Positions 8,202-18,201 of a stretch of 49,903 nt of DNA are shown piece after piece. The stretch spans positions 1-49,903 of the forward strand of contig CACLPI010000008.1 in NCBI GenBank assembly GCA_902608795.1. The letters run 5' to 3'. Made by a program: the position numbers and the translations under genes. The stretch comes from an uncultured Bacteroidota bacterium. GTDB lineage: Bacteria > Bacteroidota > Bacteroidia > Flavobacteriales > Flavobacteriaceae. How positions within the stretch are numbered: the first letter of the stretch is position 1; every line of letters starts with the position of its first letter. The notes below the pieces were generated by a model that ran no database searches, had not been told where the DNA came from, and saw only the letters and a program-made list of their open reading frames with translations.

Positions 8202-9278
8202 TTAATCTACATCAAATAACTTACCATTTTTAAAACCGACAATATATGCATTGGGATATCCATTAAGTCTAGCAAATTTTTTTTTCTTTCTAATCCCATC
8301 AAGACTAGTTGAAGTTGAATAAAAGTATTTATAAAATGATCCGTCTTTTACTCTTGAGAGACTTTTGAGTCCTTTGAAATTGTATGATTTTAGTTCAAGT
8401 CTTCTTTTACTTGCGGCGATTTGTACCTTGTAAGTAACTAAATCAACAGTATTTGATTCAGCAAGAGGGTTTTCAGAATAATTTATAGCTTTTTTATACC
8501 TTTCAATCGCATCGTAAATGCTATTTGATATCTCAACTTGCCCCTTTTTTGAGTTTAAGTAATCTCCTTCTTTTGGATTAGTCATAAAGCCAGCTTCTAT
8601 TAATATACTAGGCATATATGTGTTGTGAAGCACCCAAAATCCAGATTGCTTGACTCCTCTATTTCTAATTTTTAAATTTTTTGCAAAGTTATTTTGTACG
8701 AAACTCGCAAGTAATATGCTCTGATCTAAATATTCCTCTTGCATCAAAGTTGTACCAATTAAAGATTCTGTTGATGTTGGACTATATGTTTCTTGGTCAT
8801 CTTGATAGTGGTCATCTAAAAAGATAATTTCGTTTTCTTTTTTAGCTACATTGAAATTTGCATCACTAACGTGTAATCCATAAACAAATGTTTCTGAGCC
8901 GTGAACTGAACTATCATGAAAAGCATTGCAGTGTATTGAAATAAATAGGTCGGCATCAACATCATTTGCAATCTTTGCTCTTTGTCTGAGGGTTAAGAAA
9001 ATATCCTTATCCCTGGTATATATCACCTCATTGCCACTATTTTCAAGCTTTTTTCCTAAATCTAGTGCTATTTTCAATACAATATCCTTTTCTTTTATAC
9101 CGCTTTTATTAGGTCTACCAGGGTCTTTACCTCCGTGACCAGCATCAATAACTATTTTAAAGCGTTCTTGGGAATAAATTTCACTTAAAGATGCCGAAAA
9201 GAAAAGAAATGTAATGAAGAGGACACAGGCTGTTAAACTATGGTTAAAAAAAGGGGGGATTAAACAAACTTTCATCAT
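8202..9278 (-). CDS. N-acetylmuramoyl-L-alanine amidase with C-terminal SPOR-like domain
   Basis: This zinc amidase cleaves the bond between MurNAc and the stem peptide of peptidoglycan. The 358-aa protein has an N-terminal hydrophobic signal (about 12-36), then the Amidase_3 fold: IDAGHGGKDPG with His48, Glu63 (KEKDIV), SIHCNAF with His116 and the catalytic Glu228 in LIEAGFMTN. A region of about 35 residues interrupts the fold after His139. The last 80 residues (TYKVQIAASK... then PNAYIVGF) look like a SPOR-type, septum-targeting domain. There are two ATGs in tandem at the start. It is the first gene of the minus-strand operon and is divergent from the LptD-like gene. Confidence 0.9.
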   Translation of the reverse strand: MMKVCLIPPFFNHSLTACVLFITFLFFSASLSEIYSQERFKIVIDAGHGGKDPGRPNKSGIKEKDIVLKIALDLGKKLENSGNEVIYTRDKDIFLTLRQRAKIANDVDADLFISIHCNAFHDSSVHGSETFVYGLHVSDANFNVAKKENEIIFLDDHYQDDQETYSPTSTESLIGTTLMQEEYLDQSILLASFVQNNFAKNLKIRNRGVKQSGFWVLHNTYMPSILIEAGFMTNPKEGDYLNSKKGQVEISNSIYDAIERYKKAINYSENPLAESNTVDLVTYKVQIAASKRRLELKSYNFKGLKSLSRVKDGSFYKYFYSTSTSLDGIRKKKKFARLNGYPNAYIVGFKNGKLFDVD

Positions 9279-9354
9279 AAATTATGTATTATAGCTTCAA
9301 AATATACGTAAATTTATATCTGTTTCTGAGATACACTAATATACATTCAATAGG

Positions 9355-11970
9355 TTGAAAACACACTTCTTCAAATTATTTTTATTCTTAAGTTATACAT
9401 TTTTTATAAACACGAATGTTAATGCCAGAGGCTGTTTTCAAGTTAACGACACCATTCAAAAAACCGATTCACTAAAACCTCAAAATAATGCACTTTTAGG
9501 AAAAATTTTATATGAAGCTACAGATACAACGTCAATCAGCCCAAAAGAAAAGCTAATTAGACTTTATAATAATGCCAAGATAACCTATCAAGATATGGAG
9601 ATTACATCTGGGATAATTATAGTTGATTATGATAAAAATGAAATTTATGCAGGTAGAATTAAAGATTCTTTGGGGGAATACACTCAGCTTCCGGTTTTTA
9701 AGCAAGGACAAGACGAAATCAGGCCGGATTCCCTCAAATTTAACATGGATACGAAGAAAGCTATAATATTCAACTCAAGAACAGAAGAGGCAGGATTAAA
9801 TATTCTTTCCGATAAAACTAAAAAAGAAAATGACTCTGTTTACTATATGGATAGAGCAAAATTTACTACTTCTGCTGATATTGAAAATCCAGAATATTAT
9901 TTCCTGCTGAGAAAAGCTAAAGTGATTCCTGGAAAAAAGATAATAACAGGTCCAACTAATATGTATATTGCTGATGTTCCAACACCAATTGGTTTACCAT
10001 TTGCATATTTCCCAATATCAAATAAAAGAAGTTCAGGTATAATTTTTCCATCATTTGGCGAACAAAACTCAAGAGGGTACTTCGTTCAGAATGGAGGTTA
10101 TTATCTGCCAATTAATGATAATTTAGACTTAACTCTGCTTGGTGATTATTATACCAATGGCAGCTATGGTTTTAGGTTAGAAAACACATATTTATACAGA
10201 TATAAATTCAGAGGTAATTTAAGTTTTAGATTTGAAAATTTAATTCAAAGTGAAAGAGGTTTTCCAGATTATTCAAAAAGTTCTATATATAATTTAAGGT
10301 GGTCTCACAGTCAAGATTCAAAATCTAATCCAAATTCTAGATTTTCAGCATCGGTAAATTTAGGTAGTAGTAAATACTATCAGCAATCTATAAATCAAAT
10401 GAATGCGGCTAATTTCTTAAATAACTCTCTTTCATCTTCAATTTCTTATTCTAAGACATTCCCTGGTGAACCTCAAGTAAATATGAGTCTATCAGCTACA
10501 CATTCTCAAAATACAAATACTCAGACAATAAATATGACTCTTCCAACCCTACAAACAAGTATTTCAAGAATTTATCCTTTTGCTCCTAAAGTTGGTACAA
10601 AAAAAGGTATCATTCAAAATATAAATTTTCAATATAATTTAAGAGGTGAAAATAGAATCTTAACTACAGACTCCCTATTCTTTAAGAAAGAAATGTTTCA
10701 AAATGCAAAATCCGGTTTTCAACATTCGATACCAATCAGTACTAATTTTAAGTTGCTAAAATATTTTAGTTTTTCTACAAGTGCTAATTTTCAAGAGACC
10801 TGGGTTTTTAAAACGATTAATAGAGAATATGATATTGAACTTCAGGAAGTTATTACAAATGAAAATCGAGGTTTTGACTCGTTTAGAACTTATAATTTTT
10901 CGACTAGTCTAGGAACAACTGTTTACGGAATGTATAATTTTTCAGAAAAGAGTAAAATAAAAGCTATAAGGCATGTTATGAGACCTTCTATAAGCTATGG
11001 CATATCTCCTTCATTTGATAAGTATTATGATAGTTATGAAGTTATAAGTGCTGATGGCCTAACTACTTCTGATATTCAATATTCAAGATTTGAAGGATCT
11101 ATCTTTGGTTTACCAAATAAGAACTATGCTAGTTCAGTTGCATTATCCTTAAACAATAATGTTGAGGCGAAAGTTGTTGATAGCGAAAGTGAAGAAAATG
11201 AATTGAAAAAAGTTGTTATATTAAATAATTTAAATTTTTCAACTTCTTACAACCTTGCAGCAGATTCATTAAGATTATCCCCTGTAAGAATGAACGGTGG
11301 TACTCAGTTATTTAAAAATAAAATGAATGTTAATTTTGGAGCCACATTTGATCCTTATGCTTTAGATGAAAATAATAATAGGGTTGATAAATTTCAAATT
11401 AATGATGGAGGTGGTTTATTCAGATTAACAAGTGCAAATCTTACGTTCAATTATGCATTTAGCAGTGATAACTCAGACAAAGATTCGGAAAGAAGTCAAG
11501 CTGCAATAGATGAGTCAGTAAGAAACGGTGGTCGAGATGATGACTTATTTGGAAGAGCAATGGATACATCCACTGAGGAATTTTCAAAGGTTGATAAAGA
11601 AAAAAAAGAAAAAATACCTGACAATTTATATAATTATAAAATACCATGGTCACTAAGGATGGCTTATGCCGTTAATTACAACAATACAGTGGGTCAAAAC
11701 GAAATTTCTTCCCACTCTTTAATGTTTTCCGGAGATATTGAACTGTCTCCTAAATGGAGCGCAGGAATTTCATCAGGTTATGATTTTAAAAATCAAGGTA
11801 TTACTTATACACAATTGAGATTTGAAAGAGATTTACTTAGTTGGAGAATGAACTTTAGCTGGATTCCATTTAGCACAAACAAATCTTGGAACTTTTTCAT
11901 CGGCATTAAAAGTGGAATGCTAAGTGATATAAAATATGATAAGAGAAGACAAAGAGATAAAATTTTATAA
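9355..11970 (+). CDS. lptD: LptD/OstA-like outer-membrane LPS assembly protein
   Basis: This 871-aa protein is predicted to form the outer-membrane barrel that inserts lipopolysaccharide. The start codon is TTG: an in-frame stop lies six codons upstream, no ATG occurs in the first 70 codons, and the TTG start gives a good signal peptide (KLFLFLSYTFF...NVNARG). Residues about 60-190 form an OstA-like N-domain (NNAKITYQDMEITSG, KAIIFNSRTEEAG). The PTPIGLPFAYFPIS segment near 205-218 is characteristic of LptD. The rest is aromatic-rich beta strands with an acidic loop near 705-760. A KDO-activation gene (kdsB) elsewhere in the window fits an LPS-making cell. ridA starts 13 nt downstream. Confidence 0.85.
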   Translation: MKTHFFKLFLFLSYTFFINTNVNARGCFQVNDTIQKTDSLKPQNNALLGKILYEATDTTSISPKEKLIRLYNNAKITYQDMEITSGIIIVDYDKNEIYAGRIKDSLGEYTQLPVFKQGQDEIRPDSLKFNMDTKKAIIFNSRTEEAGLNILSDKTKKENDSVYYMDRAKFTTSADIENPEYYFLLRKAKVIPGKKIITGPTNMYIADVPTPIGLPFAYFPISNKRSSGIIFPSFGEQNSRGYFVQNGGYYLPINDNLDLTLLGDYYTNGSYGFRLENTYLYRYKFRGNLSFRFENLIQSERGFPDYSKSSIYNLRWSHSQDSKSNPNSRFSASVNLGSSKYYQQSINQMNAANFLNNSLSSSISYSKTFPGEPQVNMSLSATHSQNTNTQTINMTLPTLQTSISRIYPFAPKVGTKKGIIQNINFQYNLRGENRILTTDSLFFKKEMFQNAKSGFQHSIPISTNFKLLKYFSFSTSANFQETWVFKTINREYDIELQEVITNENRGFDSFRTYNFSTSLGTTVYGMYNFSEKSKIKAIRHVMRPSISYGISPSFDKYYDSYEVISADGLTTSDIQYSRFEGSIFGLPNKNYASSVALSLNNNVEAKVVDSESEENELKKVVILNNLNFSTSYNLAADSLRLSPVRMNGGTQLFKNKMNVNFGATFDPYALDENNNRVDKFQINDGGGLFRLTSANLTFNYAFSSDNSDKDSERSQAAIDESVRNGGRDDDLFGRAMDTSTEEFSKVDKEKKEKIPDNLYNYKIPWSLRMAYAVNYNNTVGQNEISSHSLMFSGDIELSPKWSAGISSGYDFKNQGITYTQLRFERDLLSWRMNFSWIPFSTNKSWNFFIGIKSGMLSDIKYDKRRQRDKIL

Positions 11971-11983
11971 TTAAATTTATACA

Positions 11984-12364
11984 ATGAAAAAAATAATACA
12001 AACAGACAATGCTCCAAAACCAATCGGACCATACAATCAAGCAGTTATTGCAGGTGATTACATGTTCATTTCTGGTCAAATAGCATTAAATCCAAAAAAC
12101 GGGGAATTAATCACTGACGATATAAATAATGAAACTACTCAGGTTATGAAAAACCTGAAGGCTATTCTTGCCGAATCGTCTTTGACATTTGATAATGTAG
12201 TAAAAACAACAATTTTTTTGTCGAGTATGGATAATTTCTCTATTGTAAATGAAATATATGGGTCTTATTTAGATAAAAACACAGCACCTGCAAGGGAAAC
12301 CGTAGAGGTTAGTAAGTTGCCGGCAGGAGTTAATGTTGAAATTTCAATGATAGCTACGCTGTAA
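11984..12364 (+). CDS. ridA: RidA family enamine/imine deaminase
   Basis: RidA hydrolyses reactive enamine and imine intermediates, such as 2-aminoacrylate from PLP enzymes, to ketoacids. The 126-aa length is normal. Visible features are NAPKPIGPYNQAV at the N-terminus, FISGQIALNP, the QVMKNLKAIL helix, and APARETVEVSKLPAGVNVEISMIA, which holds the conserved arginine (in APARE) and the C-terminal glutamate. It is 13 nt downstream of the LptD-like gene and overlaps the convergent sugar-kinase gene by 21 nt at the 3' end. No terminator is visible between them. Confidence 0.93.
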   Translation: MKKIIQTDNAPKPIGPYNQAVIAGDYMFISGQIALNPKNGELITDDINNETTQVMKNLKAILAESSLTFDNVVKTTIFLSSMDNFSIVNEIYGSYLDKNTAPARETVEVSKLPAGVNVEISMIATL

Positions 12365-13213
12365 TTTTTTTTGGTGATATTTTAATAATCCTTCTATAGG
12401 CTTTCGAATTATATTTCCGGCACTTAAACCATGTTTTGATAGACAATCTTTCAATTCTTCCTTGAGATAAAATGAAATAGATCCAACAAAATGAATTGGT
12501 ATTTCATTAGCATCATTAAATTGTAAGACTTGTCTTTCAATAAATAGATCAAAACCTCTTTTTATCAGTGATTGACAATAGTCTGAATCTTTATTGTTTA
12601 TCAGAAACTTAGCAAAAGTTGCTAAATATGTATTTGGGTTTGGTTGTTTATATAAATTATCCTTAATTGACTCTGCATCTAAATCAAATTGTTTTTCAAA
12701 TTTTTTAGCTGTTTCATATGGAATCCTATTAAAATAAAAGTCTCTTAACAATTGTCTTCCAAAATAATTACCACTTGCATCATCCATCAAAATATATCCT
12801 AAGGATATTACTCTTTGATCAATTTCTTTTCCGTCAAAATAGGTGCAGTTAGAACCAGTTCCTAAAATACAAACTATAGATTTTGAATTTTCTTCAGCTG
12901 TAGAATAAATAGCAGCATATGTATCTTCTTTTACAGAAAACTCATTACAATTTTTAAAGATATCCCTAAATACATTTTTAATCAAAACTCTTGGCGGTTT
13001 TGTTCCACATCCAGCACCATAAAAGTATATTTGCTCAACTTCCTTTCTGAATTTATATAATTCAAAATTATTTACAATCCTTTCTTTTAAGATATGATTC
13101 GTAAGAACTTGCGGGTTTAGTCCAAGAGTTTGAGTTTCAAATAGTATTTTTCCTCCTCTATCAATAGCTATCCAATCAGTTTTTGTTGAACCACTGTCTA
13201 CAATTAGAATCAT
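12344..13213 (-). CDS. BadF/BadG/BcrA-type ATPase, probable N-acetylglucosamine kinase
   Basis: This 289-aa cytoplasmic protein has the ASKHA fold: phosphate-1 loop VDSGSTKTDW (residues 5-14), phosphate-2 segment CILGTGSNC near 114-122, and an adenosine-site region with HFVGSISFYL near the C-terminus. The family includes mammalian-type GlcNAc kinases, so sugar phosphorylation feeding glycolysis is likely, supported by the upstream pfkA and gap genes. It begins 19 nt after the gap stop, across a TTAG repeat. Substrate specificity cannot be read from the sequence. Confidence 0.8.
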   Translation of the reverse strand: MILIVDSGSTKTDWIAIDRGGKILFETQTLGLNPQVLTNHILKERIVNNFELYKFRKEVEQIYFYGAGCGTKPPRVLIKNVFRDIFKNCNEFSVKEDTYAAIYSTAEENSKSIVCILGTGSNCTYFDGKEIDQRVISLGYILMDDASGNYFGRQLLRDFYFNRIPYETAKKFEKQFDLDAESIKDNLYKQPNPNTYLATFAKFLINNKDSDYCQSLIKRGFDLFIERQVLQFNDANEIPIHFVGSISFYLKEELKDCLSKHGLSAGNIIRKPIEGLLKYHQKKLQRSYH

Positions 13214-13220
13214 TAGATTT

Positions 13221-14240
<1,020 letters not shown>

Positions 14241-14244
14241 TTAA

Positions 14245-15231
14245 TTAAATTGACATTATATCACTGACTTTTAAGAGTTCAGTATTGATTTTTGTTATTC
14301 CCTTAATTGCTTTTTTGAAGGGGGTTAATTCAACAATATTATTTTGTAAGCCAACCATTGAAGAAGTTTTTCCATCAATAATTGATTCAACAGCTTTTAC
14401 TCCCAATCTACTTGCTAAAACTCGATCAAAACAGCTTGGGGAACCTCCTCTTTGCATATGGCCAAGTACAGCAACTCTAGCTTCATAATCTGAAAGATGT
14501 TTTTCAACATAATCTTTAAGTTGGAAAACATTTTCACCTGTTTTATCACCTTCAGCTACAACCACGATACTTGATGATTTTCCAGTTTTCTGACTTCTTT
14601 TTAAAGACTGTATCAATCTATCTAAGCCTAAGTTTTCTTCAGGAATTAAAATTTCCTCTGCACCAGCAGCTACTCCTGTATTTAGTGCAATATGTCCTGC
14701 GTCTCTCCCCATAACTTCAATAAAAAATAATCTATTATGAGAGCTAGCAGTATCCCTAATCTTATCAATTGCCTCCATTACAGTATTCGTTGCAGAATCA
14801 AATCCAACAGTATGAGAAGTTCCAAAAATATCATTATCAATAGTTGCAGGAACACCAATTACCGGAAAATTAAATTCCTCACTAAAAATTAGTCCACCTG
14901 TAAAAGTTCCATCACCTCCTATAACTATTAATCCATCTATATTATTCTTTTTTAGGTTTTCGAATGCTTTTGTTCTTCCAGATTTTGTTCTGAAATCTTT
15001 GGATCTTGCAGTTTTTAAAATAGTTCCTCCTTTATTGATTATCCCTTTGACACTTCTAGCGTTCATTTCAGACATCCCCCCTTTAATTAAGCCGTCATAT
15101 CCTTTGGAAATTCCAATAGGGGCAATTTTATGAAACACACAAGTACGAACAACAGACCTAATTACAGCATTCATGCCAGGTGCATCACCACCAGAAGTTA
15201 ACAATGCTATCTTGTTAAATACTTTTTTCAC
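14245..15231 (-). CDS. pfkA: ATP-dependent 6-phosphofructokinase
   Basis: This enzyme phosphorylates fructose 6-phosphate to fructose 1,6-bisphosphate. The 328-aa protein has LTSGGDAPGMNAVIR at 12-26 (ATP loop), IGGDGTFTGG near 102-111 (Gly and Asp of the nucleotide site; GGDGT indicates ATP rather than pyrophosphate use), PATIDNDIFGT near 131 with the catalytic aspartate, and the MGRDAGHIAL segment. The start codon is GTG (15229-15231); no in-frame ATG lies nearby. It leads the pfkA-gap-kinase operon and is divergent from tsaD across 86 bp of AT-rich sequence. Confidence 0.96.
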   Translation of the reverse strand: MKKVFNKIALLTSGGDAPGMNAVIRSVVRTCVFHKIAPIGISKGYDGLIKGGMSEMNARSVKGIINKGGTILKTARSKDFRTKSGRTKAFENLKKNNIDGLIVIGGDGTFTGGLIFSEEFNFPVIGVPATIDNDIFGTSHTVGFDSATNTVMEAIDKIRDTASSHNRLFFIEVMGRDAGHIALNTGVAAGAEEILIPEENLGLDRLIQSLKRSQKTGKSSSIVVVAEGDKTGENVFQLKDYVEKHLSDYEARVAVLGHMQRGGSPSCFDRVLASRLGVKAVESIIDGKTSSMVGLQNNIVELTPFKKAIKGITKINTELLKVSDIMSI

Positions 15232-15317
15232 GAGGATAAATATAATAATCTATATCCTTATTAATAAGCATTTTTTTAATTCTTTTTTTTTAAGAAAACT
15301 AACCATAAATTTACAGC

Positions 15318-16328
15318 ATGAAAGAAGACGTTTATATTTTAGCAATTGAAACATCTTGTGATGATACCTCTGTCGCTGTATTAAAGAACAAAAAAGTTCT
15401 TTCAAATATAGTCTCTAGTCAAAAAATACATAAAATGTTTGGAGGAGTTGTTCCGGAAATCGCATCGCGAGAACATGATAGGTTAATTGTTCCTGTTTTG
15501 AATGAGGCAATTAAAGAATCTAAAATTAAATTAAATGATATAAATGCTGTTGCTTACACCAGAGGTCCAGGATTATTAGGTTCATTACTAGTAGGAACTT
15601 CTTTTGCTAAATCTTTAGCATTTTCACTAAATATTCCATTGCTAGAAATAAATCATATGCAAGCTCATATTCTTTCAATATATATTGATGATAATCCAGA
15701 AAAACCAAAATTTCCTTTTATTGCATTGACTGTTTCTGGAGGTCATACACAATTGGTTGTTGTTAATAGTCCCTTTGATTTTACTGAGATAGGAGCGACT
15801 CTTGATGACGCTGCAGGTGAAGCCTTTGATAAATCTGGTAAAATCATGAATTTAGATTATCCCGCAGGACCCAAGATTGACAAATTAGCTTTAAATGGTG
15901 ATGTAAATAAGTTTAAGTTCCCGAAACCTAATGTCAAGGGATTAAATTTTAGTTTTTCAGGATTAAAAACAAATTTCAAAAATTTCATAACTAATCAACC
16001 AGATGATTTTGTTAAAAATAATATTAATGACTTGTGCGCATCTCTGCAATCCACAATAGTCGGAATACTAATAGATAAAATAATTAAAGCTAGAGATCAA
16101 TTTCAGATTAATGAATTTGTTATCTGTGGTGGTGTTTCTGCTAATTCTTATTTAAGAAAAGAATTGAAAGGTTTGATGATAAGTGAGAGTATAAAGACAT
16201 ATGTCCCGAAAATTAATTATTCTACAGATAATGCTGCTATGATCGGTGTAAATGGTTATTTTAAGTTTATTGAATCAAAATTTGGTGAATTATCTGATTA
16301 TAGTATATCAAAGTACCCACTGCAATGA
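15318..16328 (+). CDS. tsaD: tRNA N6-adenosine threonylcarbamoyltransferase TsaD
   Basis: TsaD transfers the threonylcarbamoyl group to A37 of ANN-decoding tRNAs, working with TsaB and TsaE. The protein is 336 aa. The sequence shows LAIETSCDDTSVAV at the N-terminus, the metal ligands His113 and His117 in INHMQAHIL, VSGGHTQLV, GGVSANSYLR, and the C-terminal STDNAAMIG with the third ligand Asp. It starts with ATG and overlaps rsmE by 4 nt (ATGA), so the two are coupled; both modify RNA used in translation. Confidence 0.97.
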   Translation: MKEDVYILAIETSCDDTSVAVLKNKKVLSNIVSSQKIHKMFGGVVPEIASREHDRLIVPVLNEAIKESKIKLNDINAVAYTRGPGLLGSLLVGTSFAKSLAFSLNIPLLEINHMQAHILSIYIDDNPEKPKFPFIALTVSGGHTQLVVVNSPFDFTEIGATLDDAAGEAFDKSGKIMNLDYPAGPKIDKLALNGDVNKFKFPKPNVKGLNFSFSGLKTNFKNFITNQPDDFVKNNINDLCASLQSTIVGILIDKIIKARDQFQINEFVICGGVSANSYLRKELKGLMISESIKTYVPKINYSTDNAAMIGVNGYFKFIESKFGELSDYSISKYPLQ

Positions 16329-17032
16329 ATATTTTTTACTCTAATAACATTAATAAATCTGATAAAAGAATCATAGTCCTTGATCAGGAAAATAGCCACT
16401 TGATTAAAGTTCTAAGAAAAAAAACTGGGGATAATGTAAATATAACAGATGGTAAAGGATTCTTGTACAGTTGCTCAATTATTGAATCTGATAAAAATAA
16501 ATCTATTTTGGAGATTGAAAAATCAGTGGAATTTAAAAATGATTCACCAAAACTTAAAGTTGCAATCTCATTAACTAAAAATAGAGACAGATTTGAGTGG
16601 TTTCTTGAAAAAGCGACTGAAATAGGAGTTAACGAAATAACCCCTTTAATATGTAGGTTTTCAGAAAGAAATAAAATTAATTTAGAAAGATCCATAAAAA
16701 TATTAGTATCCTCAATGAAGCAATCATTGAGATATAGGTTGCCAATTATTAATAAACCTGTTAATTTTAAAGATTATATAATGTCAAAAAGTAAAAATAA
16801 GTTTGATTCATATATAGCCACCTGTTTAAATTCAGACAATAGCCTGTTGAAGGAAAAATTAATAAAGGGTAATGATTCAGAGATTATGGTTGGACCTGAG
16901 GGTGGGTTTGCACCAAATGAACTTGATTTGGCAAAAAAAGCTAAATTTGTGGCTGTTTCACTTGGTGAAGGAAGGCTTAGAACCGAAACAGCCGGAGTTA
17001 TGGTGTGTTCAATATTTTCAACAATTAATTAA
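16325..17032 (+). CDS. rsmE: 16S rRNA (uracil-1498-N3)-methyltransferase RsmE
   Basis: RsmE methylates U1498 of 16S rRNA using S-adenosylmethionine. The 235-aa protein has an N-terminal PUA-like part and a C-terminal SPOUT knot with VGPEGGFAPNELDLA and SLGEGRLRTETA, both diagnostic of the cofactor site. SLTKNRDRFEWFLEKATEIGV in the middle is also typical. It overlaps tsaD by 4 nt upstream, and the next gene begins 2 nt after its stop, so it is the middle gene of a three-gene operon. Confidence 0.95.
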   Translation: MNIFYSNNINKSDKRIIVLDQENSHLIKVLRKKTGDNVNITDGKGFLYSCSIIESDKNKSILEIEKSVEFKNDSPKLKVAISLTKNRDRFEWFLEKATEIGVNEITPLICRFSERNKINLERSIKILVSSMKQSLRYRLPIINKPVNFKDYIMSKSKNKFDSYIATCLNSDNSLLKEKLIKGNDSEIMVGPEGGFAPNELDLAKKAKFVAVSLGEGRLRTETAGVMVCSIFSTIN

Positions 17033-17034
17033 AG

Positions 17035-18105
17035 ATGAAATCAAAAGAATTAGTAAAATCGGTTATAGTATTATCATTCTTAGCTCTTGTTGTGTTATTT
17101 CTTTTTGAAATAAAATTAGGTCTACTGTATATTTTTATAGCCTTAATATTATCCTTGGTAGTGAATCCATTTAACAAACTTTTAAAATCTAGATTTAAAT
17201 TAGGTGGAGCTCTATCATCAATTTTCTCTGTAACAATGCTTGTTTCAGTTATTTCTATGATCATAGTCTTATTTGTACCTATTTTAACTAAACAAGGAAA
17301 AAACCTATCCCTACTTAATACAGTTGAATTTAGAAATAAATTTAAATCCACAAGTGAGGGAATAATAAACTATTTAGAAAGTAAAAATGTAAGTATAATC
17401 GATTTTTTTACAGATCTTAATTTTATTTCTGAAATTGATTTTGGATTTGTTACCAAATTATTCAATTCAATTATATCACAAATTGGTAGTTTAAGTATTG
17501 GAATTATGTCTGTATTATTTATTACTTTCTTTTTTTTAAAAGATGGAAAAGACATTTTTAAAACTTTATTAAACCAGTTCCCTTCAAAACAAAGAAAAAA
17601 ACTAAAATTATCATTTGTCAAGATTGAAAATTTATTAACGAGGTATTTCTCAGGAGTTTTAATGCAAATAACGATCTTATTTATTCTTTACCTTATTCTT
17701 TTACTAATATTAGGAGTTGAAAATTCTTTTGCTATTGCCTTTATTTGCGCCATATTAAACATCATACCTTATTTGGGTCCATTAATTAGTATTTTTTTAA
17801 TGATAATATTATCAGCAACAAATAATATAGAAGCATTTATTTTCAATGACTTTTTAGCTAATTCCATTTGGTTGCTTGTTGGTTTCACAGCAATTCAAAT
17901 GCTTGATAACTTTATTCTACAACCGCTCATATTTTCCTCGTCAATAAAATCCCACCCTCTCGAGATATTTATTGTTATAATTTTTTCTGGATTACTTTTT
18001 GGTATTTTTGGTTTAATTATAGCTATTCCTGTATATACCACGATAAAAGTTATCTATAATAGTTTTTTTGAAACAAAAAAACTAATGGTAAACTTATTTA
18101 AGTAA
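17035..18105 (+). CDS. AI-2E family transporter (PerM/YdiK-like permease)
   Basis: This 356-aa inner-membrane protein has about eight hydrophobic helices: two or three at the N-terminus, a soluble insertion at about 80-145, then a dense run from 148 to 345. The LLTRYFSGVLMQITILF segment, the LNIIPYLGPLIS motif near residue 243 and QMLDNFILQPLIFSSS are hallmarks of the AI-2E/UPF0118 family. Family members have been linked to autoinducer-2 export and Na+/H+ exchange; the substrate here is unknown. It starts 2 nt after rsmE. Confidence 0.9.
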   Translation: MKSKELVKSVIVLSFLALVVLFLFEIKLGLLYIFIALILSLVVNPFNKLLKSRFKLGGALSSIFSVTMLVSVISMIIVLFVPILTKQGKNLSLLNTVEFRNKFKSTSEGIINYLESKNVSIIDFFTDLNFISEIDFGFVTKLFNSIISQIGSLSIGIMSVLFITFFFLKDGKDIFKTLLNQFPSKQRKKLKLSFVKIENLLTRYFSGVLMQITILFILYLILLLILGVENSFAIAFICAILNIIPYLGPLISIFLMIILSATNNIEAFIFNDFLANSIWLLVGFTAIQMLDNFILQPLIFSSSIKSHPLEIFIVIIFSGLLFGIFGLIIAIPVYTTIKVIYNSFFETKKLMVNLFK

Positions 18106-18201
18106 ATTAATTAGTTTGTCAATTTAAATTTATAAAATTATAAGAATTTTGTTTAATAATGGTTGTTATTTTATTTTTTACTTTTACATAAAAATAATTC
18201 T

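Noticed and set aside
11805-12032. 75-aa minus-strand frame over the lptD/ridA boundary
   Set aside because: It overlaps two well-supported plus-strand genes and encodes a Leu/Phe-rich sequence expected from AT-rich antisense DNA.
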